A stretch of 64,000 nucleotides of DNA, taken from positions 1 to 64,000 of the forward strand of contig NZ_CP064786.1 in the NCBI RefSeq assembly GCF_017094485.1, given 5' to 3'. Below are positions 1 to 8,000 of this stretch, in pieces. The position numbers and the translations under genes are program-made. Numbering within the stretch: position 1 is the stretch's first letter; each line of letters begins with the position of its first letter. Below the pieces are notes generated by a model. It worked only from the letters and a program-made list of their open reading frames with translations. It did no database searches and was not told the DNA's origin. The DNA is from Natranaeroarchaeum sulfidigenes (GTDB lineage: Archaea; Halobacteriota; Halobacteria; Halobacteriales; Natronoarchaeaceae).

Positions 1-194
1 CAGTCGAATCAGACCGACTATTGGAACAAGAACAGCTTCTGTTGATCACTCGATCCACAATTATCGGCCACCTTGCGAATCCTGTCCAACCCTTCTCCCT
101 GGAGATGGGTAGCTGGAACTGATCTCTGGTTCTCGGTACTAGTCACTCAACGAAGTGCAGTCCATTGGTCTGATGCCTTCGAGTCAACTTCACA

Positions 195-214
195 ACCCCT
201 CCATTTCGGCTGGA
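195..214 (-). repeat. ORB-like origin box, minus orientation
   Basis: Minus-strand reading TCCAGCCGAAATGGAGGGGT. It matches the copy at 379-398 at most positions, and both continue into a G/T-rich tail on the GGGG side. The G-rich end points left, away from orc1. Likely Orc1/Cdc6 binding site. Confidence 0.6.
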
Positions 215-378
215 ACTACGCTTCAACCTGTCCCCCAATGACGGAAAATGGGAAGAACTTAAGAGCCTACTCTACCTTGGGTTCGTTTGCATCAACTGGA
301 CTACCCCTCGTCAATACCATCGCGAATATCTGCCGTATAGGGTAGCAACGTACGAGTCTTCCACTACCGCCGTGGATG

Positions 379-398
379 TCCACGTGAAATAGAGGGGT
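379..398 (+). repeat. ORB-like origin box, plus orientation
   Basis: Reads TCCACGTGAAATAGAGGGGT, about 30 bp before the orc1 start codon, so Orc1 binding here could also autoregulate orc1. It is inverted relative to the copy at 195-214. Confidence 0.65.
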
Positions 399-431
399 CG
401 TCTAACACAAGAACGCCGGAGCGAATGACAG

Positions 432-1949
432 ATGGTCGACAATCAATCAGGAAGCGACAACGAGGAACGGACGAACAGCGCACAGTCATTCGAAGTCGAC
501 CTCGACGAAGTCGTCCTCGAGGACGAGCCAGACGGCGATAACCAGGGGTTGTTCGACGACCTGCTCGATAGCGAACCGATTTTCGAGAACAAGGAAGTTC
601 TCAGGCCGTCGTATACCCCACACGAACTCCCCCACCGGAAGGAGCAGATCAACAAGATGGCGACAATCCTCGTTGCTGCACTTCGGGGAGAGACACCGTC
701 CAACATACTTATCTACGGCAAAACGGGGACCGGCAAAACAGCGAGCGCGAAGTTCGTTAGCCAGGAGCTGGAAAGTACTTCACAGAAGTATAGCGTGCCG
801 TGCGATGTCGAGTACATCAACTGCGAGGTGACGGATACGCAGTACCGCGTCCTCGCCCAGCTTGCCAACAAGTTCATCGACAAGAACGAGGAGCTGATCG
901 ACAAACGGTTGACGGAGTACGAGGCGCTCCGTGAGGACCTCTCGAACGACGTGGGGGTGGATGAGTCTTCTGGAACCCCATCCCGACTCGACGATACCGA
1001 GTTCGATTCGGTCGACGAACTCGACGACCGGATCGAAGAGCTACGACAGGACCGCGAAGAGATGGAGCAGGTCCCCATGACGGGGTGGCCGACGGACCGA
1101 GTTTACAGTGTCTTCTTCGAGGCGGTTGATTACCGTGAACGCGTCGTCGTGATCATGCTTGACGAGATCGACAAACTCGTCGAAAAAAGCGGCGACGACA
1201 CCCTATACAACCTCTCTCGGATGAACTCCGAGCTCAGTAACTCGCGAGTCTCCATCATGGGGATCAGCAACGATCTGAAGTTCACCGACTTCCTCGATCC
1301 CCGTGTCAAATCAAGTCTCGGTGAGGAAGAGATCGTTTTCCCGCCGTACGACGCCAACCAGCTGCGGGACATCCTCCAGCACCGGGCAGACGTCGCGTTC
1401 AAACCCGACGCGCTGACCGACGACGTGATTCCGCTCTGTGCTGCGTTTGCGGCACAGGAACACGGCGACGCGCGACGCGCGCTCGACCTTCTCCGAACCG
1501 CGGGTGAGCTCGCCGAACGCGACCAGCAAGACCGGATCCTCGAAGAACACGTCCGGCAGGCCCAGGACAAGATCGAACTCGACAGAGTCGTCGAGGTCGT
1601 CAGAACACTGCCCACGCAGTCGAAACTCGTGCTCTTCTCGACGATACTCCTCGAGAAGAACGGGGTGCACAACATCAACACCGGCGAGGTCTACAATATT
1701 TACAAGAGCCTCTGTGAGGAGATCGACGCGGATGTCCTCACGCAGCGCCGAGTGACCGATCTGATCTCGGAACTCGATATGCTCGGGATCGTCAACGCCG
1801 TGGTCGTCTCGAAGGGCCGATACGGCCGAACCAAGGAAATCAGTCTCTCCGTACCGATCGAAGAGACCGAGGCAGTGCTCATGTCGGACTCACGAATCGG
1901 TGACATCGAGGATGTCCAGCCGTTCGTGCAGGCACGGTTCGATAACTGA
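432..1949 (+). CDS. orc1: Orc1/Cdc6 replication initiator
   Basis: 505 aa AAA+ initiator that recognises origin boxes and helps load the MCM helicase. An acidic N-terminus of about 55 residues precedes the AAA+ core. Walker A is IYGKTGTGKTAS near residues 94-105 and Walker B is VVVIMLDEID near residue 240. A long charged insert rich in Asp, Glu and Arg (about 160-215) separates them, as in haloarchaeal paralogs. The sensor region around GISNDLKF follows, and a winged-helix DNA-binding domain fills the last 110 residues or so. The ATG start follows the ORB-like box directly. Position beside ORB-like repeats, with sec11 and polD1 next door, supports the origin-linked Orc1 rather than one of the extra paralogs common in these genomes. 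Confidence 0.95.
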   Translation: MVDNQSGSDNEERTNSAQSFEVDLDEVVLEDEPDGDNQGLFDDLLDSEPIFENKEVLRPSYTPHELPHRKEQINKMATILVAALRGETPSNILIYGKTGTGKTASAKFVSQELESTSQKYSVPCDVEYINCEVTDTQYRVLAQLANKFIDKNEELIDKRLTEYEALREDLSNDVGVDESSGTPSRLDDTEFDSVDELDDRIEELRQDREEMEQVPMTGWPTDRVYSVFFEAVDYRERVVVIMLDEIDKLVEKSGDDTLYNLSRMNSELSNSRVSIMGISNDLKFTDFLDPRVKSSLGEEEIVFPPYDANQLRDILQHRADVAFKPDALTDDVIPLCAAFAAQEHGDARRALDLLRTAGELAERDQQDRILEEHVRQAQDKIELDRVVEVVRTLPTQSKLVLFSTILLEKNGVHNINTGEVYNIYKSLCEEIDADVLTQRRVTDLISELDMLGIVNAVVVSKGRYGRTKEISLSVPIEETEAVLMSDSRIGDIEDVQPFVQARFDN

Positions 1950-1989
1950 CGGAATCTCGTTATTCGATTCGAATGTATGCGTTGGCGGT

Positions 1990-2889
1990 TCACGGGCGAC
2001 AGGATGCGGCCCCGGAGAATTCCAGTCGGATACAGCCCAAATACGGCACCCGAACTTCCGCAGTCCCCTCTACCCACTCCGGTTTGACGATCTGGTATCG
2101 GTTGTCCTGATCGTAGTGCTGATTCGTCGTCGGGTTGTCCCCTTTGGTCACGAATCCATCGTGTGGTGCCGGGCAACTGGTGAGATCGTCACAGCTGTCG
2201 GCCTGTAGATGGTCTCCGTCCGCTCTGTCGTACCAGTTCTCTCCCTCTTCGACGTACAAATGCGCCCGATGTATTATCGGGGTCCGCTCTTGCCCGTCCG
2301 GTCGAAAGATGATCACGTCACCGTAATCGCCGAACTTGGTGTACCCTGTTTGCTGTCCCACCTCGTGAGTCACGACACCCGCTGCGACGGCCTCACTTGA
2401 TGCCAGCCGTTCGTTCTCCATCAGAAAGACGAGATCGCCTTTTTGCATGTGTGGCTCCATGCTGCCGCTCTCGATTGCAACGAGCGGGGGCCAGACGCCG
2501 CTGATCGTGAACAACACGAGGCCGATCACTGCGACGATCGCGATGCTGCTGGCGATGTCTTTAAACAGTAGTACGGAACCGTTTCTCGTGTTCAGGAACC
2601 AGCGAACCGGGTTTTCACTGGGTGGCGGGACGTCGCTGTCGGAGTCCGTTCCGCCGGTCGACGCCGTCGCTGTACTGTCGCTGCGCTGGCCAGAGATGGC
2701 GGTCTCGGTGTTCTCCTGTGACTGTTCTGAGGATCCGTCCGGGTCGACACCGTCTCCGTGAGGTGCGTCCGAACCGACTCCATCGCTACTGGAGGGCGTG
2801 GGGCCATCGAGGCTGGAATCCCCGTCGCCATCGCCGCCATCCGACGGGAATGGGGGATCGTGCTTATCGCCGTCCCGCCTGTCGTTCAT
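1990..2889 (-). CDS. sec11: Signal peptidase I, Sec11 type (S26B)
   Basis: 299 aa membrane protease that removes signal peptides from exported proteins. The first 90 or so residues are an acidic Asp/Ser/Gly-rich cytoplasmic tail. A membrane segment follows (around 110-135), then IESGSMEPHM with the catalytic serine, the conserved IIHRAH box with the archaeal histidine, and TKGDN with the aspartate. The extracytoplasmic domain carries cysteine pairs near SCDDLTSC, which could form disulfides. It is convergent with orc1, 40 bp apart. The short C-terminal end after the catalytic domain may be amphipathic; no second membrane helix is clear. Confidence 0.9.
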   Translation of the reverse strand: MNDRRDGDKHDPPFPSDGGDGDGDSSLDGPTPSSSDGVGSDAPHGDGVDPDGSSEQSQENTETAISGQRSDSTATASTGGTDSDSDVPPPSENPVRWFLNTRNGSVLLFKDIASSIAIVAVIGLVLFTISGVWPPLVAIESGSMEPHMQKGDLVFLMENERLASSEAVAAGVVTHEVGQQTGYTKFGDYGDVIIFRPDGQERTPIIHRAHLYVEEGENWYDRADGDHLQADSCDDLTSCPAPHDGFVTKGDNPTTNQHYDQDNRYQIVKPEWVEGTAEVRVPYLGCIRLEFSGAASCRP

Positions 2890-2963
2890 TGACCATCCCT
2901 ATACGGCCCCCGAAAATCAACCTTCTGTTCGCCGGTCCGGCACGCTTTTGACCGACTACGGGT

Positions 2964-4562
2964 ATGCTACGTGTAGTGCCGCTGGAAGCTCCCGCCAGAA
3001 TCGTACGTGAACTCGTCCGTCACGGTTACAACGCCGATCGAGAAGCGGTAACGCTGATCGCGTCGGCCGACGATCCGGCCGAAACGCTGGAGGCTGTCGT
3101 TGAAGCGACGCCCGACGATGCGTTGACGATCACTACCGAACAGGTCCGACGAGTTCTCTCAGACGGGAAGGGATCGAATGCTAACAAGGCTGCGTCGGCG
3201 AACTCCAACCCCTCTGTTTCAACTGGAGCTAATCGTCCAAAAGACCACTCCGAAACCGGGGGTGATCCACCTGAAACAAAGGGGGATTCGGCGGGGATAG
3301 CCGACGCATCGACCGCGTTTGGGGGAGGAGACGGTGCGGATCGCGGTGACGCCGCTCATCGGTCGATCGAGATCGCCAATGATATGACTGGTCGGAGTAC
3401 CGGCACCGGGGAGTACGACGACTTCGTCGACGTGTTCCGCGATCGGTTTGAGCGACTGAGCAACCAGCTCCGTGGCCGCGTCAACCACCGTCCGACTGAC
3501 ACGCTCGAAGCGATGGGCGGCAACAGCGATGCAGCTATCGTCGGGATGGTCAACGACATTCGTTCGACGGCAAGCGGACACTGGCTGATCGAACTCGAAG
3601 ACACCTCGGGAACCTTTCCCTGTCTCGTGATGAAAGATCGCGAGTTCGCCGACCTGGTCGACGAACTACTGCTAGACGAGGTAATCGCTGTCGAGGGAAC
3701 CCTCGCGGACGATGGGGGGATCCTCTTTGTCGATTCGCTTTATTTCCCCGATGTCCCGCGGACGTTCGAGCCGTCCACTGCCGACCGACACGTCCAGGCG
3801 GCGCTCATCAGTGACGTTCACGTCGGAAGTCAGGAGTTTATGGAAGACGCGTGGAATCGGTTCGCGAACTGGCTCCACACCGAGGCGGCCGAATCCGTCG
3901 AGTACCTGCTAATCGCGGGCGACATGGTCGAAGGAGTCGGTATCTACCCCGATCAGGACGACGAGCTCGATATCGTCGATATTTACGATCAGTACGAGGC
4001 GTTCGCGGAGCATCTCAAATCGATTCCCGGCGATATCGAGATCATCATGATTCCGGGGAACCACGATGCCGTTCGGCTGGCCGAACCGCAACCCGGCTTC
4101 GATGAGGAACTCCGCGACATTATGAGCGCTCATGATGCCAGAATCACCAGCAACCCGTCCACGGTCACCATCGAAGGCGTCTCCGTGCTGATGTACCATG
4201 GCGTCTCGCTCGACGAAATTATTGCCGAGTTCCCAGACGAGAAAGCTACGTACGATGAGCCCGAAAAGCCGATGTACCATCTACTGAAGAAACGTCACGT
4301 CGCGCCCCAGTACGGCGGCCATATGCGACTCGCACCCGAAGAGAAGGACTATCTCGTCATCGACGAGGTGCCCGACATCTTCCATACGGGTCACGTCCAC
4401 AAACTCGGCTACGGCAAATACCGAAACGTCCTCGCGATTAATTCCGGCTGCTGGCAGGCCCAGACCGATTTCCAGAAGAGCGTCAACATCGACCCCGATT
4501 CGGGGTACGCACCGATCGTCGATCTCGACACACTGGACACTACAATCAGGAAGTTTTTCTGA
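2964..4562 (+). CDS. polD1: DNA polymerase D small subunit (DP1), exonuclease
   Basis: 532 aa. Small subunit of the archaeal replicative PolD, with a calcineurin-like 3'-5' exonuclease fold. An N-terminal helical domain (1-75) is followed by a low-complexity linker (about 75-140) and an OB fold around residue 210 (GHWLIELEDTSG). The phosphoesterase domain shows ISDVHVGS (near 281), GDMVEG (near 318), GNHD (near 363) and HTGHVHK (near 474), the metal ligands expected for an active nuclease. The ATG at 2964 is the longest start. A GTG at 2976 gives a protein beginning with PLEAPARIV, the usual family start, and may be the true one. The linker DNA contains two inverted ORB-like boxes. Confidence 0.93.
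   Translation: MLRVVPLEAPARIVRELVRHGYNADREAVTLIASADDPAETLEAVVEATPDDALTITTEQVRRVLSDGKGSNANKAASANSNPSVSTGANRPKDHSETGGDPPETKGDSAGIADASTAFGGGDGADRGDAAHRSIEIANDMTGRSTGTGEYDDFVDVFRDRFERLSNQLRGRVNHRPTDTLEAMGGNSDAAIVGMVNDIRSTASGHWLIELEDTSGTFPCLVMKDREFADLVDELLLDEVIAVEGTLADDGGILFVDSLYFPDVPRTFEPSTADRHVQAALISDVHVGSQEFMEDAWNRFANWLHTEAAESVEYLLIAGDMVEGVGIYPDQDDELDIVDIYDQYEAFAEHLKSIPGDIEIIMIPGNHDAVRLAEPQPGFDEELRDIMSAHDARITSNPSTVTIEGVSVLMYHGVSLDEIIAEFPDEKATYDEPEKPMYHLLKKRHVAPQYGGHMRLAPEEKDYLVIDEVPDIFHTGHVHKLGYGKYRNVLAINSGCWQAQTDFQKSVNIDPDSGYAPIVDLDTLDTTIRKFF
3208..3227 (-). repeat. ORB-like box inside polD1, minus orientation
   Basis: Minus strand reads TCCAGTTGAAACAGAGGGGT, closely matching the boxes before orc1 (TCCA, GAAA, GAGGGGT). 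It lies in codons of the low-complexity linker and is inverted relative to the copy at 3266-3285. Confidence 0.55.
3266..3285 (+). repeat. ORB-like box inside polD1, plus orientation
   Basis: Reads TCCACCTGAAACAAAGGGGG. It forms an inverted pair with 3208-3227, 38 bp apart, with a weaker related string (CCGAAACCGGGGG, 3250-3262) between them. Same G-rich-outward arrangement as the pair upstream of orc1. Confidence 0.5.
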
Positions 4563-4635
4563 GCTTTAGTGTATCTTCTCACTCCAAAATGCCTTATAGT
4601 GGATTAATGTGTCATAAACGCTGCCAAATAAGGAA

Positions 4636-4647
4636 TTTTTATATATT
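4636..4647 (+). promoter_or_regulatory. TATA box for the 61-aa zinc-finger gene
   Basis: TTTTTATATATT lies 24-35 bp before the ATG at 4671, the spacing expected for a leaderless archaeal transcript. Confidence 0.6.
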
Positions 4648-4670
4648 CTCGAACCGTGTGTGAGGTTGTC

Positions 4671-4856
4671 ATGGTTTCCTGTGAAAACTGCGGTGACGAT
4701 GTCCCACACAGGTTCGAGCATCGCGTCCGGGCGGAGGTGATGACCCATCGGCAAGTACGGCTTGTCTGTGCTGACTGTCATCCGAACCTCGCAGCGGACC
4801 TAAAATACGAATCGCCAGCCGGTGCAGGCATGCGAAGTGATCAGACCGCTGATTGA
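4671..4856 (+). CDS. Small zinc-finger protein, 61 aa
   Basis: Function unknown. Two CxxC knuckles (SCENCGDD near residue 4 and VCADCH near residue 37) make a single zinc-ribbon-like fold likely, with an Arg/His-rich stretch between them. I chose the ATG at 4671 because it gives a leaderless start for the TATA box at 4636-4647 and places the first CxxC just after the N-terminus. An upstream GTG would add five residues. Haloarchaea encode many such small zinc-finger proteins; several with known phenotypes affect growth or biofilm, but nothing here points to a particular role. Confidence 0.75.
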   Translation: MVSCENCGDDVPHRFEHRVRAEVMTHRQVRLVCADCHPNLAADLKYESPAGAGMRSDQTAD

Positions 4857-4890
4857 CGGTTATCGTCTATTCTTGCGTGCCCACTGGTGT

Positions 4891-5316
4891 TCACGCTTCG
4901 AGCCGGTATCGTATCGTTCTAGTACCGTTGAACGTCGGCCCCCGACCTGCCGTGACAAACCCGAGTTCTTCTGCGGCCGTCGCTACTGCTGGCTCGGAGT
5001 CAGGAGCGAGCAACTCGACGTCCATTCCCTCCCGTTTAGCGAATCTAATCGGCTCTCCGAGCAGCTTCTGACACGCCTCGGCAGTGCCGTCTAGCTGGGT
5101 GACGTGTACCGTCTGTCGTCTAGCGTCGAAACTGACGAAGCCGAGTAGTTCACCGTCTGACCGATCCGTATCGGCGTTCGGATCGGTTGCGGTCCCGTCT
5201 GGTTCGGCGACACGGACAGTTCGGTCGTGGACGAGATTCCGCATCACGTCGGTCGGCGCGTCCGCGATCGACGCGATCTCATCGGCGTCCGCTTCGACTG
5301 CGTCCCGTATCTCCAT
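4891..5316 (-). CDS. GNAT-family acetyltransferase-like protein
   Basis: 141 aa. The N-terminus (MEIRDAVEADADEIASIA) has the opening strand and helix of a GNAT fold. The core strand (LLGFVSFDARRQTVHVTQL) and the C-terminal ELGFVTAGRG followed by NGTRTIRYR fit the acyl-CoA-binding and closing strands. An acidic loop (about 45-62) is inserted between the first helices. The classical Q/RxxGxG/A loop is not clear, so the substrate and even activity are uncertain. It stands alone on the minus strand, convergent with the zinc-finger gene. Confidence 0.7.
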   Translation of the reverse strand: MEIRDAVEADADEIASIADAPTDVMRNLVHDRTVRVAEPDGTATDPNADTDRSDGELLGFVSFDARRQTVHVTQLDGTAEACQKLLGEPIRFAKREGMDVELLAPDSEPAVATAAEELGFVTAGRGPTFNGTRTIRYRLEA

Positions 5317-5400
5317 GATGTATGTTATTGATCCACGTGGATAAACCGTTTGTGACGAGTCTTGTGGACAGTTACTTTCATAATGACCGCAAGGCGGAAA

Positions 5401-5420
5401 CCCGCGTCTTTAGGCGCGGG
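5401..5420. repeat. Left-end hairpin of the TnpB element
   Basis: CCCGCGTC and GGCGCGGG pair (one T-G wobble) around the loop TTTA. It matches the right-end hairpin in stem length and loop size, as expected for TnpA recognition hairpins. Confidence 0.7.
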
Positions 5421-5521
5421 AGGAAGCCGACCACTCGGACACACACCGCGTTCGATAGCAGGCCGACTCCCCACGCCAATCCGAACTAGTATAAATTCCA
5501 AGTGCTACACATGAAGTGAAG

Positions 5522-6760
5522 ATGGTGGAAGGCTCAGGCACTCGCACTGTTCCCGTCAAACTCGATGTGGACAAGAGTGCCGCTGACCTCCTCCACCAGA
5601 CCATCGACCACTTCCTCGACGCCGCCAACCATGTTGTAGACGTAGCGTGGGAATCCGACTGGAAAATCACCAGCAAACAGAAACTCCACGACCTCACCTA
5701 CTACGACGTTCGAGACGACTCGCCACTCCCGGCCAATCTCGTGCAAGCCGCGCGAAACCGTGCCGCAGAAGCCGTCAAAGGCGTCGTAGAACGCTGGAAG
5801 GAAGGCAAAAAAGCCTCGAAACCCGAGTTCACGTCACGGTTCGCTAGCTACGACGCCCGAACCGTCACCGTCAACGACGACCACGCAACACTCGCCACCA
5901 TCAACGGGCGAATCACCGCTGAGTTCGTCCTCCCCAACGAACAGCGTAAGACGCCGCACTCGGCGTACCTGTTCAACGATGACTACGAGGTGAAGGGGGC
6001 CACACTCCATTACGACGAGGGTGAGGACTGTTTCTATCTTCACGTGCGGACAAAGCCCGCCGTGGAGAACGATGATGCCGACACAGGCGATGCCAAGCAC
6101 GTCTCCGTCCTTGGTGTTGACCTCGGCATCACAAACATCGCAACCACCTCAACCGGACGATTCTGGGGCGGCGGCGAACTCAACCACTGGCACCGAGAAT
6201 ACGAGAAACGGCGGGGGTCGCTTCAGCAGACTGGAACTCGGTGGGCGCACATCAACGTGCAGCGAGTCGGTCGGAAGCAAACTGGGCGGTTTGAGCAGAT
6301 GCTTCACACGATCTCGAACGAACTCGTAGACGAAGCTCTGGAGAACGACTGTACGCATATCGTGTTCGAGCAACTCAAAGGAATCCGCGAACGCTTGCCG
6401 CACGCGAAGGCGGTTCACAAGTGGGCGTTCCACCGCTTGTACGAGTACGTCACGTACAAGGCCGAGTCTGACGGGCTTGTCGTGAAGCAGATTAATCCTG
6501 CGTACACGAGCCAACGTTGCTCGAAGTGTGGGTTCACTCACGAGGATAATCGCCCGCACAATAACGGTCAGAACGAGTTCGAGTGCTTGAAGTGCGGATA
6601 TGATGTTCACGCGGATTACAACGCGGCGAAGAATATCGGCTTGAAGTATCTCCGCGACCAGCAAAAGTCTGGGCGTGGAGGCGCACCCGTAGGCGTGCGC
6701 TTGAACAGCGGGATGATGAACGTGAACGGCGAGTATTCGCCTACTGTGTTACACAGTTAG
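5522..6760 (+). CDS. tnpB: TnpB RNA-guided endonuclease, IS1341 type
   Basis: 412 aa. TnpB proteins are RuvC-like nucleases guided by an RNA made from the element's right end. Here the RuvC aspartate lies in GVDLGITN (near 200), the glutamate in IVFEQLKGI, and the final aspartate in DYNAAKNIG, just after a four-cysteine zinc ribbon (CSKCGF and CLKCGY). All three acidic residues are kept, so the nuclease looks intact. ATG at 5522 is preferred; a GTG at 5516 would add two residues. The last 60 codons or so and the right-end hairpin are where the guide RNA would be encoded. Any guide would start immediately past the right end, that is in the leader of the next gene. Confidence 0.92.
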   Translation: MVEGSGTRTVPVKLDVDKSAADLLHQTIDHFLDAANHVVDVAWESDWKITSKQKLHDLTYYDVRDDSPLPANLVQAARNRAAEAVKGVVERWKEGKKASKPEFTSRFASYDARTVTVNDDHATLATINGRITAEFVLPNEQRKTPHSAYLFNDDYEVKGATLHYDEGEDCFYLHVRTKPAVENDDADTGDAKHVSVLGVDLGITNIATTSTGRFWGGGELNHWHREYEKRRGSLQQTGTRWAHINVQRVGRKQTGRFEQMLHTISNELVDEALENDCTHIVFEQLKGIRERLPHAKAVHKWAFHRLYEYVTYKAESDGLVVKQINPAYTSQRCSKCGFTHEDNRPHNNGQNEFECLKCGYDVHADYNAAKNIGLKYLRDQQKSGRGGAPVGVRLNSGMMNVNGEYSPTVLHS

Positions 6761-6781
6761 AACGGGAGTCCACGCTGAATG

Positions 6782-6801
6782 CCACGTCCTTCAGGGCGTG
6801 G
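6782..6801. repeat. Right-end hairpin of the TnpB element
   Basis: CCACGTCC and GGGCGTGG pair (one T-G wobble) around TTCA. Probably both a transposition end and the last hairpin of a guide-RNA scaffold. Confidence 0.7.
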
Positions 6802-6833
6802 TAGCTTACTTTCGCGACGGTCAAATAGTGTGT

Positions 6834-7874
6834 ATGAGTAACGATGGTCGTGATCGGACAACGAGATGTGATTTCTGTCGGCTCCCGTGCCCGGAACCGA
6901 CCCTGAGTCTGGACCGGTCCGGCGTGTCCTACGAGTTCTGTTCGGAGGCGTGTCGGGACGCGCTTCGAGATTCGGACCGGGTTTTCACCGAATATCATGG
7001 CCATCGACGCGTAAGTCCAGGCGTCTCGGGACTCGACACTGCGCTTCCAGAGGGAATGCCCCGGAACAGTTTCGTCCTGATTCGCGGTCAGGCAGGAACT
7101 CGCGATACCGAACTACACGCCGAACTCGTCTGGCGAACGCTCCAGCGAGGCGAACCAGCGGTTATCGTGTCCTTTCGTGAACCGCCGACGTCCGTCGTCG
7201 AGCGGTTCCTCACCCTCGACTGGAACGTCCTTCCCTCCCTCGAACGCGGCCAGCTCCGGATCGTCGACTGCTTTACTGATCGTCTCGACAACCCCGATCG
7301 CCTGTTCGACCGGATGAACGACTGGAACCGGCATCTGCACGGCGTTACCGAGCCCGCGTCGATCGACGTGCGAAACCCGCGGGACACCGCCGAAATCGAG
7401 AGCAAACTCGACGACGCACTCGACGAGTCCGGTATGGTGGATGAGGGGATCGTCGTGATCGACTCACTGACCGAGTTCGGGACGCTCGTCCAGCCGGTAC
7501 AGGCGTACGACTTCGTAAAGAACGTCCGGGCAGATGTCTGCAAGGGCCGATTTGTTCCGATCTTTGCAGGGGCAACTCCTGGGCCGGAACGTGACGTCTT
7601 TCCGCACGATCTCGAATACATTGCGGACGGTATCGTCGATCTCGCAATGGACGACTCTCTGGTCGAGCACACACTAATCAAGCGGATCCGCATTCGCAAG
7701 ATGAGTGGTGTACTCGTCTACGCCGAATGGGTGGCATACGAGTACACTGCCGAACAGGGGATGGTGACGTTCTCGCCCGCAGAAGAGATGAACGGAGATG
7801 ACGAGACATCATCCACCGAACCAGACGGCTCCGCTTCGACTGACGATACAGACGGAGACGTCTCGGAGAGTTGA
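6834..7874 (+). CDS. KaiC/RAD55-like ATPase-fold protein with N-terminal zinc knuckle
   Basis: 346 aa. An N-terminal TRASH/YHS-like metal knuckle (CDFCRLPCPEP and FCSEACRD, residues 9-45) precedes a RecA/KaiC-fold domain (about 60-300) and an acidic tail. The fold is recognised by SGLDTALPEGMPRNSFVLI and the Walker B-like strand GIVVIDSLTE. The Walker A position reads RGQAGTRDTEL and lacks the GKT/GKS lysine, so ATP hydrolysis is doubtful and a binding or signalling role is more likely. The ATG at 6834 is chosen because the longer ORF start (GTG at 6798) lies inside the end of the TnpB element. The insertion ends about 25 bp upstream, so the native promoter may have been displaced. Confidence 0.75.
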   Translation: MSNDGRDRTTRCDFCRLPCPEPTLSLDRSGVSYEFCSEACRDALRDSDRVFTEYHGHRRVSPGVSGLDTALPEGMPRNSFVLIRGQAGTRDTELHAELVWRTLQRGEPAVIVSFREPPTSVVERFLTLDWNVLPSLERGQLRIVDCFTDRLDNPDRLFDRMNDWNRHLHGVTEPASIDVRNPRDTAEIESKLDDALDESGMVDEGIVVIDSLTEFGTLVQPVQAYDFVKNVRADVCKGRFVPIFAGATPGPERDVFPHDLEYIADGIVDLAMDDSLVEHTLIKRIRIRKMSGVLVYAEWVAYEYTAEQGMVTFSPAEEMNGDDETSSTEPDGSASTDDTDGDVSES

Positions 7875-8000
7875 AGCACAAATAACCGCCCAACCGTTCA
7901 CGAACGACGGTCGGGGTCGGATCGCAATGAACACAGTTATCCGGTCCCCTTGGTTACTCACCCCCATGACCCACAGTCACACGAGTAATCGGGTGGTAGC

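Larger units (their letters stand above)
1..431. other. Putative origin region (oriC) upstream of orc1
   Basis: No convincing gene lies before the orc1 start. The stretch holds two copies of an ORB-like motif in opposite orientation: TCCACGTGAAATAGAGGGGT at 379-398 (plus) and TCCAGCCGAAATGGAGGGGT at 195-214 (minus). They agree at most positions and share the TCCA, GAAA and GAGGGGT blocks. Origin recognition boxes next to an orc1 gene are the hallmark of haloarchaeal origins, where inverted ORBs flank the unwinding element. The DNA between the copies is not strikingly AT-rich, so the unwinding element may extend left of the window. Confidence 0.7.
5376..6809 (+). mobile_element. IS200/IS605-type element with TnpB only (IS1341-like)
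   Basis: A single tnpB gene is bracketed by subterminal hairpins of the same shape: 5401-5420 (8-bp stem with one T-G pair, loop TTTA) and 6782-6801 (8-bp stem with one T-G pair, loop TTCA). No TnpA Y1 transposase is present, so movement would need one supplied in trans. The string TTACTTTC occurs just outside each hairpin (5372-5379 and 6806-6813), and TTAC is a cleavage or target tetranucleotide in characterised relatives. Exact ends are therefore my inference. The right end reaches to within 30 bp of the next gene. Confidence 0.8.

Noticed and set aside
73-345. 90-codon plus-strand frame in the origin region
   Set aside because: No haloarchaeal amino-acid or codon bias, it overlaps an ORB-like box, and no promoter spacing fits.
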